From: Chitinophagales bacterium
GTDB taxonomy: Bacteria > Bacteroidota > Bacteroidia > Chitinophagales > Chitinophagaceae
Assembly (NCBI GenBank): GCA_015654495.1
Contig: JAATGW010000189.1
Coordinates: 1 to 8,621 of the forward strand
Direction: 5' to 3'
DNA length: 8,621 nt
A program made the translations under genes and the position numbers. Within the stretch, counting starts at the first letter, position 1. Each line of letters opens with the position of its first letter. Shown here in pieces: positions 1 through 5,955 of this stretch. The notes below the pieces were generated by a model. The model did not search any database. It was given only the letters and a program-made list of their open reading frames with translations, and was not told the origin of the DNA.

Positions 1-46
1 AAGCCTCACCGGCATCCACACTAACCTCTCCACACTGGCTGTTCTC
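1..46. other. Left-edge sequence without a supported gene
   Basis: No reading frame here can be tied to a known protein. One forward frame stops at 22-24, and the other two run on into the heptad repeat and the region upstream of the receptor. On the minus strand there is an ATG at 13-15 with a purine-rich stretch about 10 bases before it, so a divergent gene could begin at the window edge. Only about five codons would be visible, too few to support a call. Confidence 0.3.
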
Positions 47-80
47 TTTTGCCTTTTGCCTCTTGCCTCTTGCCTCTTGA
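47..80. repeat. 7-bp tandem repeat array (TTTTGCC / TCTTGCC)
   Basis: Four complete heptads lie in exact register at 47-53, 54-60, 61-67 and 68-74, followed by a partial fifth (75-80). The first two units are TTTTGCC and the next two TCTTGCC. On the opposite strand the unit reads GGCAAGA or GGCAAAA, related to the GGCAGCA heptads found further along the window. It lies upstream of the receptor gene and is best read as an intergenic simple repeat, even though an open frame runs through it. Confidence 0.8.
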
Positions 81-173
81 GTCACTTCGGCCTTCGAACT
101 TCACAGAATTGTCATTTTTCACTTCACAGGGTAGCTTTTCCCGATTGCGTAAACGTTCAAATTGGCCCAAAGT

Positions 174-181
174 TAGTTTTG
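174..181 (+). promoter_or_regulatory. Possible Bacteroidota -7 promoter box for the receptor gene
   Basis: TAGTTTTG at 174-181 fits the TAnnTTTG -7 consensus of the Bacteroidota primary sigma factor. No good TTTG -33 element lies at the usual distance; the nearest, TTGC at 145-148, is about 25 bases upstream and too far. Transcription would begin near 188-190, giving a leader of roughly 90 bases before the ATG at 277. I see no Fur-like palindrome nearby. The match is short and could be chance. Confidence 0.3.
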
Positions 182-276
182 CTGCTTATTTAAAATTTCC
201 AGGATTTTCCTGCTCCAATCCTATCAAATCACTAATGGCTATTGCTGCCAGACTAAACCGTTCTAACTATTTATTT

Positions 277-2634
277 ATGCAAAAGTTTTGGGCTCTGTTC
301 GTTTTTTTAGTTCTGTCTTCCTCAGTTGTTGTAGCACAATCGGCTCGAATTTCAGGTACTGTAATTACTTCCGATAATGACCCGGCACCCTATGTTTCGA
401 TCCTGATTAAAGGGAAAAAACAGACTGCTGTCACCAATAAGGATGGGAAATTTTCTATCGAAGGATTAACAGCCGGCAAATATGAGGTGTCTGCTTCCCT
501 TGTTGGTTTTGAGTCAGCAATCAGGGAAATAGAGATTGCCGGTAATGAAACCGTCACTGTCGATTTTCAATTGAAGGTTTCCCGCCAGGAATTGAAGGAA
601 GTGATCGTAAATGCCAATCGAAAATCATATATCTCTGAACGGCCCTCAACCTCATTGCGTATCAATGCGGACCTGATTGAAGTGCCTCAGAATATTACTG
701 TCGCAACCCGTCAGTCACTGGTTGACATGGGGCTGGTTTCAAAAACAGAAATCTACCGCCTGTCAAGCGGAATCACAAAGAGCTATGGTTCCGCAATGGA
801 TATGACAGTGCAGATCCGGGGTACCAACGCTACTTACAGCACTTACAGAAACGGCATCGGCGGCCCGGTATGGTGGAATGCGCAGGAAGATGCTGCCATG
901 GTTGAAAGACTTGAATTTGTAAAAGGGCCGGCCGGTTTTATGATGTCGAATTCTGAACCGGGCGGGCTTATCAATACCGTAACGAAACAACCTACACATC
1001 AACGTATAGCCGAAGTTGGTTTTGGTGTTGGCAGCTGGAACCTGATGCGTACAAATATTGATTTTGGTGGTGAATTGGAAAAGAGCGGAAAGTTAACTTA
1101 CCGCCTTAATGCAGGCGCCCAGCGAAATAATGAATTTTATCAGTTTGGTAAATTCAGCCGCCTTTTTGTTGCACCCGTATTAAAATATGATTTCAGTGAT
1201 AAAACAAGCCTGACCTATGAATTCAACTATGTTCAGGCACGCGCGCAGGAAAATGTACATTCATCTGTATCCATCAACGGAGATCTCTGGGCTGTTCCAA
1301 CAAATCTGGCGATTAATGATCCCAACAACAAACCATGGGGCGCTGCTGATATTTTTCACCGTATCTACCTTAAGCATCAGTTCAATGAAAACTGGACGCT
1401 GAATGCCCAGGCCGGATACATGACAACAAGCTGGGGTGGGAAAACCCTGTATATCGAAAATCTTTCTCCGAACAAAGATACCATTAACCGTTACCTCTCA
1501 ACAAACGACTGGTGGGGTGAAATGACTAATGTCCAGCTCTTTCTTGATGGAAGATTCAATACCGGCAAAAGAGCTGAACATAAAGTGCTTCTGGGAATTG
1601 ATTATGGAACAGGAAACGAAGGGAGCACCTATGGTGATACCTGGGGTGTAAAAAATTATCCTCTTTCTATCGCGAGCCCGACATATTATTTGCCAAAAGA
1701 AGAACTGGAATTTACGGGTGATACTTATTCATGGGTAACGACAAACAGGTGGCAGGCTATCTATCTGCAGGATCACCTAAAATTATTTGATAAACTCATT
1801 GTCACCCTTGCCGGCAGATTTACACACCTGGTATCTGGTCAGGATTATAATTCTCCGGATGATCCTGAGTACGAAGCCGCATACGACAAATTCACTCCGC
1901 GGTTAGGTCTGACATATATGTTCACCAAAAATATTTCTGTTTATCTGTTGCATGATGAAAGCTTTCTGCCACAACGTGGCAGGATATATGATGGCGGACG
2001 GATGCCACCACTTACAGGACGAAATAACGAAGCAGGTGTAAAAGCCCTGTTTTTCGAAAGCCGCCTTTCCATTACAGCATCTGCATTTGACATTATTAAA
2101 AACAATGTAGCAAATTCAGATCCGCAACATCCCGGGTTTTATCTCAAAACCGGGCAGATTGGTGCTAAGGGATTTGATGTGGATGTTGCAGGACAGCTTG
2201 CGAAGGGGCTGTATGTGAATATGAACTATTCCTATGTGGATGCAAGAATCACTAAGGACGAAGATAAAACCCTGGTCGGTATCCAGAATAACGGAACGGC
2301 CAGAAATCTGGCGAATCTTTGGGCAAAATACCAAATCACCACTGGTATATTCAAAGGTCTCGGTATTGGCGGAGGAATGCAATACACCGATAAAAGAAGC
2401 GCTACATGGCCCGGCTACAGCACCGGTGATGGCAACAAATATCTTCCGGCTTATACTATTTTTGATGCTACTGTTTCCTATGCAATCGGGCGTGTGTCGG
2501 TTTTTCTAAATGTTTATAACCTGGCCAATAAAAAGTATGCTACCAGCGGGTCCTGGCAGCCAGATTATCAGGAATATCTTTTTGATATAGAGCCACGCAG
2601 GAATTTCAGGTTGCAGACGACGATTAGACTTTAG
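277..2634 (+). CDS. TonB-dependent siderophore receptor with carboxypeptidase-regulatory-like N-terminal domain
   Basis: Outer-membrane channel that probably imports a ferric siderophore using TonB/ExbBD energy. From the ATG at 277 it has 785 residues. Residues 1-21 are a signal peptide (MQKF, hydrophobic core, cleavage near VVAQ). Residues 23-100 form a CarboxypepD_reg-like beta domain common in Bacteroidota receptors. A TonB-box-like EVIVNA is at 108-113, and the plug spans about 120-240, with IRG at 180-182 and the ERLEFVKGPAG and EPGGLINTVTK signatures at 210-236. The rest is a beta-barrel ending in FRLQTTIRL, with the usual terminal aromatic/hydrophobic alternation. The plug signatures point to the siderophore-receptor subfamily; the actual ligand cannot be read from sequence. 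The frame is open back to an ATG at 49, but those 76 extra codons cross the heptad repeat and the possible promoter and would bury the signal peptide, so 277 is preferred; ATG 235 is a weaker alternative. The PepSY gene follows after 78 bp. Confidence 0.93.
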   Translation: MQKFWALFVFLVLSSSVVVAQSARISGTVITSDNDPAPYVSILIKGKKQTAVTNKDGKFSIEGLTAGKYEVSASLVGFESAIREIEIAGNETVTVDFQLKVSRQELKEVIVNANRKSYISERPSTSLRINADLIEVPQNITVATRQSLVDMGLVSKTEIYRLSSGITKSYGSAMDMTVQIRGTNATYSTYRNGIGGPVWWNAQEDAAMVERLEFVKGPAGFMMSNSEPGGLINTVTKQPTHQRIAEVGFGVGSWNLMRTNIDFGGELEKSGKLTYRLNAGAQRNNEFYQFGKFSRLFVAPVLKYDFSDKTSLTYEFNYVQARAQENVHSSVSINGDLWAVPTNLAINDPNNKPWGAADIFHRIYLKHQFNENWTLNAQAGYMTTSWGGKTLYIENLSPNKDTINRYLSTNDWWGEMTNVQLFLDGRFNTGKRAEHKVLLGIDYGTGNEGSTYGDTWGVKNYPLSIASPTYYLPKEELEFTGDTYSWVTTNRWQAIYLQDHLKLFDKLIVTLAGRFTHLVSGQDYNSPDDPEYEAAYDKFTPRLGLTYMFTKNISVYLLHDESFLPQRGRIYDGGRMPPLTGRNNEAGVKALFFESRLSITASAFDIIKNNVANSDPQHPGFYLKTGQIGAKGFDVDVAGQLAKGLYVNMNYSYVDARITKDEDKTLVGIQNNGTARNLANLWAKYQITTGIFKGLGIGGGMQYTDKRSATWPGYSTGDGNKYLPAYTIFDATVSYAIGRVSVFLNVYNLANKKYATSGSWQPDYQEYLFDIEPRRNFRLQTTIRL

Positions 2635-2670
2635 GCAGGAGGCAGCAGGCAGCAGGAAAAGCCAGGCAGT
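2633..2670. repeat. 7-bp repeat array (AGGCAGC) starting inside the receptor stop codon
   Basis: Heptads AGGCAGG (2633-2639), AGGCAGC (2640-2646), AGGCAGC (2647-2653) and a degenerate AGGAAAA (2654-2660) are in register. An additional AGGCAGT sits at 2664-2670. The first unit supplies the last two bases of the receptor TAG stop codon (2632-2634). The array lies between the receptor and the PepSY gene. It has no obvious hairpin of its own and no T-run, so it does not look like a terminator. Confidence 0.75.
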
Positions 2671-2712
2671 AGTGGTAAGTATTTAGGGGAATGATAAATT
2701 AAATTCGAAAGG

Positions 2713-3867
2713 TTGAAACTGACATTCAAAAAGACGGTCCTTTATCTTCACTTATGGCTGGGGCTGGGTTCAGGAGTGATTGTATGTTTTCTCGGAATTA
2801 CGGGTTGTATTCTGGCTTTTGAAACTGAAATCCGTTCGGTAACTGAACCGGAACAATATATCGACACACAAAATAAACCCTATCTCCCGCCAAGTGTACT
2901 TGCAGAGGCAGCTAATAGAAGCCTTGATGGTTTAAAAGTACTTGGAATGAGTTATCCTGGTAGTGGTAAATCGTCCATCGCATACTATTATGATTCTCTT
3001 ACCTACAAGCTGGTAGCTTTAAATCCATATACTGCCGAAGTATTGAAAGTAAAAAACATGAACCGCGATTTTTTTCGCATCATTGTGGACGGTCATTTTT
3101 ATTTATGGCTTCCACCGGAAATCGGCCAGCCAATTGTAGCAAGTGCCACACTCATTTTTGTAGTACTGATGATCAGCGGCCTCATTCTTTGGTGGCCTAA
3201 AAATAAAGCAGCCAGGAAACAACGCTTCAGTATCAGATGGAATGCAAAATGGCGCCGTGTCAACTACGATCTCCATAATGTATTTGGTTTTTATATGACC
3301 TGGATCGCCATTTTTATTGCTTTAACGGGATTGGTTTTCGGCTTTCAGTGGTTTGCGAATTCCGTATACTGGGTCAGTTCAGGCGGTGAATCAATGCCTG
3401 AACATGTACATCCTGTATCAGATACTACTGCATCTGCATTAAAAGGAAATGTGGCTGATATTCTATGGTCGGAATATATGAGAAAGAAAAAACCGGAGGA
3501 ATCTCTGGACGTCAATTTTGCGGCATTGAATACAGATCCGGTTGAGATCTCCATCAATCACAGGCCCGGTACATATTACAATGCAGATTATTATCATTTT
3601 GATCAATACACCGGCCAGGAATTACCTGCTACAGGAGTTTATGCAGGAAAATTTAAAGACGCTTCCGTTGCTGCCAAAATTTCACGAATGAACTATGATA
3701 TGCATGTTGGTGCAGTTTTAGGTTTACCAGGAAAAATATTGGCCTTTCTCGCCAGCCTGATCGCCGCAAGTTTACCTGTTACAGGCTTTTATATCTGGTG
3801 GGGGAAACGGAAGAAAAAAGTAAATATTCCTGTTGGGAAAAAAGCATTTGATGAGCTGGCAGTTTAG
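2713..3867 (+). CDS. PepSY-associated transmembrane protein, probable ferric-siderophore reductase
   Basis: Inner-membrane protein of 384 residues with the four-helix PepSY_TM layout: helices near 11-36, 139-161, 190-212 and 340-363, and periplasmic segments between 1-2 and 3-4. Histidines at or near helix ends sit in family-typical motifs: HLWLG (His13), the conserved GHFYLW (His128), YDLHNVFG (His188) and YDMHVGAVLG (His331). They are candidate haem ligands by analogy with FoxB and FpvG, which reduce ferric siderophores and free the iron. Its place 78 bp after a siderophore-type receptor supports an iron role; substrate and cofactor are inferred. The start is uncertain. No ATG is in frame near the N-terminus; the frame opens after a TAA at 2695-2697. 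TTG at 2713 gives the family-like MKLTFKK start, but its purine tract (GAAAGG, 2707-2712) touches it. An ATT at 2698 would have AGGGGA at 2685-2690 well placed. It converges with the methyltransferase gene, 13 bp away. Confidence 0.88.
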   Translation: MKLTFKKTVLYLHLWLGLGSGVIVCFLGITGCILAFETEIRSVTEPEQYIDTQNKPYLPPSVLAEAANRSLDGLKVLGMSYPGSGKSSIAYYYDSLTYKLVALNPYTAEVLKVKNMNRDFFRIIVDGHFYLWLPPEIGQPIVASATLIFVVLMISGLILWWPKNKAARKQRFSIRWNAKWRRVNYDLHNVFGFYMTWIAIFIALTGLVFGFQWFANSVYWVSSGGESMPEHVHPVSDTTASALKGNVADILWSEYMRKKKPEESLDVNFAALNTDPVEISINHRPGTYYNADYYHFDQYTGQELPATGVYAGKFKDASVAAKISRMNYDMHVGAVLGLPGKILAFLASLIAASLPVTGFYIWWGKRKKKVNIPVGKKAFDELAV

Positions 3868-3880
3868 TATAAGTCATCAG

Positions 3881-4561
3881 CTATTTTATTCCATTCATGA
3901 AAATCATACTTCCGATAATATAACTGTTTAGCTCACCTGCATATTCGCGTGTAAGCGCTTGTATCTCCTGTGAAGAAAAACCCTCACCCATTTCATTGTT
4001 ACGCTGCAGCACTTTGATATATGTTTTACTCAGTTTTCTGTCAGTCGTGAGTGAGGAAATAAAAAAACGACCACCTTTTTTCAGAGTTCTGAAGATTGTT
4101 TCGAGATAGGCTCTTTTATCATCAAAAAGGTGCAGCATGCCGAAAGAAAACAGACTGTCAAATGATTCCTCAAAAGGAAGATCGAAAGCGTCTGCAAGCA
4201 AAAACCGCGTTCTGGTATTGAGTTCCCCTGAAATTTTTTGTAACCGTTTTTGGGCAATAGATAACATTTCAAAGGAATTATCAATCAGTACAAGTTCGTT
4301 CCTGAACTTACTATACAGTTTTGCAGTATGCGTTAATCCGCCGCAGCCGATATCAATAACAGAACCTGAGCTTTTCTCAATTGCCAATTTTGCGAAAGCG
4401 ATATAATCCGCAGGAAGAGTTCCCCATGCAATTTTATTATAAAGATTTGTGCTTACAAGAAATTCGTAAACCCTGGCTTTTGTATCATAAGATGCTCCAT
4501 TACCTGTGTCTCCAAAAGAAAATATTCCCGGTGCTACCATTTTAAACTGGTCAATTACCAT
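3881..4561 (-). CDS. Class I SAM-dependent methyltransferase (Methyltransf_11/25 type)
   Basis: Cytoplasmic protein of 226 residues with a complete Rossmann-type methyltransferase core. Motif I is VIDIGCGGL (68-76), which binds SAM. The acidic residue after strand 2 is Asp94 (LVLIDNS). The adenine-binding region is ADAFDLPF (123-130), strand 4 is SLFSFGMLHLF (136-146), and post-motif III is LKKGGRFFISSL (160-171). The C-terminal part (LNSYIIGSMIFMNGIK) resembles small-molecule methyltransferases of the UbiE/type 11 group. The substrate cannot be told from sequence and the neighbours do not help, since it is convergent with the PepSY gene and divergent from the OmpA gene. ATG at 4561 has only a weak GGA upstream, normal for Bacteroidota; Met8 (ATG at 4540) is an alternative. 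It is likely a single-gene transcript. Confidence 0.88.
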   Translation of the reverse strand: MVIDQFKMVAPGIFSFGDTGNGASYDTKARVYEFLVSTNLYNKIAWGTLPADYIAFAKLAIEKSSGSVIDIGCGGLTHTAKLYSKFRNELVLIDNSFEMLSIAQKRLQKISGELNTRTRFLLADAFDLPFEESFDSLFSFGMLHLFDDKRAYLETIFRTLKKGGRFFISSLTTDRKLSKTYIKVLQRNNEMGEGFSSQEIQALTREYAGELNSYIIGSMIFMNGIK

Positions 4562-4907
4562 TTTGCCATTCCGGTTTAAATTTCCGGATTCTGCAAATCT
4601 AAACCTGTAGATCAGAAACCAGGGATCTGACTGATTTAACTGTAAAAAATGATTGATGAATTGAAAATTCCCTATTTTTTACAAGCAATTAACCGGTCAA
4701 AATCCTCACTGACTGTTGAAAAACCAATCCGCACCTTTTCTGATTGTCTTTCACCCCCCCTCTTTAAAGAAACCGGCTACTGGTTAACGTCATCTGCATT
4801 CTGCCACAGGTTCTGAAAACTTATTCCGGAAGAATTAAGCTAATGAACCGGGCCTGATGCAGTAGCGACATGGTATTCTATTCACTTAAAAATAAAACTT
4901 CAAGCTC
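4562..4907. other. Divergent intergenic region between methyltransferase and OmpA genes
   Basis: These 346 bases must hold promoters for both flanking genes. On the methyltransferase side there is the -7-like box at 4594-4601. On the OmpA side I find no good TAnnTTTG. Small structures seen are a 6-bp hairpin (AACCGG 4771-4776, loop CTA, CTGGTT 4780-4785), an 8-bp palindrome TTCCGGAA (4824-4831), a short inverted TCAGA/TCTGA pair (4612-4616, 4626-4630), and a run of seven C at 4754-4760. No open frame or RNA gene is recognisable. Confidence 0.5.
4594..4601 (-). promoter_or_regulatory. Possible -7 promoter box for the methyltransferase gene
   Basis: Read on the minus strand, this is TAGATTTG, a full match to the TAnnTTTG Bacteroidota -7 consensus, 32 bases before the ATG at 4561. 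No clear TTTG -33 element lies at standard spacing; the nearest is TTTC about 13 bases upstream, which is too close. Position and orientation suit a promoter, but the evidence is one short motif. Confidence 0.35.
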
Positions 4908-5666
4908 ATGAAAAAAATGATCAACATCAGTCTTTCATTAATAATTCTGACCGTGCTATTCTCCTGCGTCAGTTCAAAAAAATACAAATCCGCAGTTGCA
5001 CAGGCTGAGCAATTGCAGGCACAAAATACAGAACTGAATAGCCAGATCAGTGCGCTTCAAAAACAGGTAACTGATGCTAATGATAAAACCAAGGCAATAA
5101 CCAGCGAATTCAATAGCTATAAAACAGAATGCCAGGATTGTCAGCAGCGGCTTGAAGCTGTAAGAAGTACGCTCAATGAAATGGCGAGAACCATGGATGA
5201 AGTGCAGAGCAAACTAACAGTGGCACTCGAAAATTTTAAGGAGCATGGTGTGGAGGTTTACTCAAAAGATGGAATTATTTATGTAAGCCTTGAAGAAGGA
5301 TTGCTTTATAAAAGCGGCAGCGCGAAATTAGATCAGAAGGGAAAGGATGCCCTGGGGCAACTGGCAACTGTACTAAACGATTATCCAAAACTGCAGGTAA
5401 TTGTGGTTGGAAATACTGACACAGTTCATGTGAAAGGTGTTGCTGATAACTGGACACTAAGCACCGAAAGAGCAAATGGAGTTGTTCGGTTACTTTCGGG
5501 TGCCTATAGCGTGGATCCCGCAAGGCTGGTATCAGCAGGTCAGGGCAAATTCCATCCGGTGGCGGATAATTCAAGTGCGGAAGGAAGGGCTAAGAACAGA
5601 CGTACGGATATCATCCTTAATCCTGATCTTGAGAGAATCTGGAAAGAGACAAAGGAGCATAAATAA
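4908..5666 (+). CDS. OmpA-family outer-membrane lipoprotein with N-terminal coiled coil
   Basis: Peptidoglycan-binding lipoprotein of 252 residues, likely tethering the outer membrane to the wall. It has a lipoprotein signal with lipobox LFSC (Cys20; charged MKKM start and hydrophobic stretch 5-18), then an Ala/Gln/Glu-rich coiled coil at about 25-112. The C-terminal OmpA-like domain spans about 115-238: YKSGSAKLD (134-142), VVGNTDT (166-172) with the diaminopimelate-binding Asp171, LSTERANGVV (184-193), VSAGQGKFHP (208-217) and the KNRRTDIIL end (229-237) with the conserved arginine. After Cys20 come Val-Ser-Ser, and the true membrane location is not provable from these. A CxxC pair (Cys75, Cys78) inside the coiled coil is unusual. 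Start at ATG 4908 gives a complete signal; ATG 4917 is a less likely alternative. No strong ribosome-binding site is visible. It looks like a stand-alone gene ending 8 bp before a heptad repeat. Confidence 0.92.
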   Translation: MKKMINISLSLIILTVLFSCVSSKKYKSAVAQAEQLQAQNTELNSQISALQKQVTDANDKTKAITSEFNSYKTECQDCQQRLEAVRSTLNEMARTMDEVQSKLTVALENFKEHGVEVYSKDGIIYVSLEEGLLYKSGSAKLDQKGKDALGQLATVLNDYPKLQVIVVGNTDTVHVKGVADNWTLSTERANGVVRLLSGAYSVDPARLVSAGQGKFHPVADNSSAEGRAKNRRTDIILNPDLERIWKETKEHK

Positions 5667-5674
5667 TTGAGGTT

Positions 5675-5702
5675 AGGCAGCAGGCAGCGGGCAGCAGGCA
5701 GC
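5675..5702. repeat. 7-bp tandem repeat array (AGGCAGC), left arm of an inverted repeat
   Basis: Four heptads are in exact register: AGGCAGC (5675-5681), AGGCAGC (5682-5688), GGGCAGC (5689-5695) and AGGCAGC (5696-5702), followed by AGATA. The array starts 8 bp after the OmpA stop codon and is preceded by TT, as at the receptor array. Confidence 0.85.
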
Positions 5703-5885
5703 AGATAAGTTTCAGACAGTTCTACAAAATAATAAAAGCTGATAAAAGATTATTTTGCAGAATTGATTTCTGTAAATCGTTCAGCATATTCAAAAAAATT
5801 ATAACCCTTTAAAACACTTTTACAAATCTCATCAGTTTTTTGAATGGCTATTCTGGACTTGATGTGGGATGGTCAATTTATATCT

Positions 5886-5913
5886 GCTGCCCGCTGCCCG
5901 CTCCCTACTGCCT
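5886..5913. repeat. 7-bp tandem repeat array in opposite orientation (GCTGCCC)
   Basis: Four heptads are in register: GCTGCCC (5886-5892), GCTGCCC (5893-5899), GCTCCCT (5900-5906) and ACTGCCT (5907-5913). This is the reverse complement of the AGGCAGC type and forms the right arm of the inverted repeat. It ends 42 bp before the GntP start and is followed by a C-rich stretch. Confidence 0.8.
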
Positions 5914-5955
5914 CTCCCCCATTGCTTCTCAACCCATCTGCCTTAATTTTAGCGG

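Larger units (their letters stand above)
5675..5913. repeat. Inverted repeat, 33-bp arms around 173 bp of AT-rich DNA
   Basis: The left arm (5675-5707) and the reverse complement of the right arm (5881-5913) match at 30 of 33 positions by eye, including the shared AGATA at the inner ends. The 173 bases between (5708-5880) are AT-rich and contain a 9-bp hairpin (5754-5762 with 5768-5776, one G-T pair). They hold no convincing gene. I see no target-site duplication and no transposase. It may be a small non-autonomous element or a repeat-derived structure between the OmpA and GntP genes. Confidence 0.6.

Noticed and set aside
1..15. Possible divergent gene start on the minus strand (ATG at 13-15)
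   Set aside because: Only about five codons would be visible; nothing in them supports a gene.
47..80. Heptad array as a CRISPR or direct-repeat/spacer array
   Set aside because: The unit is 7 bp with no spacers and no cas genes nearby; it is a simple tandem repeat.
2691..2702. ATG at 2691 after AGGGGA as the PepSY gene start
   Set aside because: It is out of frame with the gene and meets TAA after three codons.
2957..2983. P-loop-like GSGKSS in the PepSY protein (residues 83-88)
   Set aside because: It lies in the periplasmic part of a membrane protein, without a Walker B motif or nucleotide-binding fold; a chance match.
4771..4785. Hairpin AACCGG-CTA-CTGGTT as a terminator or riboswitch
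   Set aside because: The stem is only 6 bp with one G-T pair, there is no T-run, and it lies in a divergent promoter region where no transcript needs to end.
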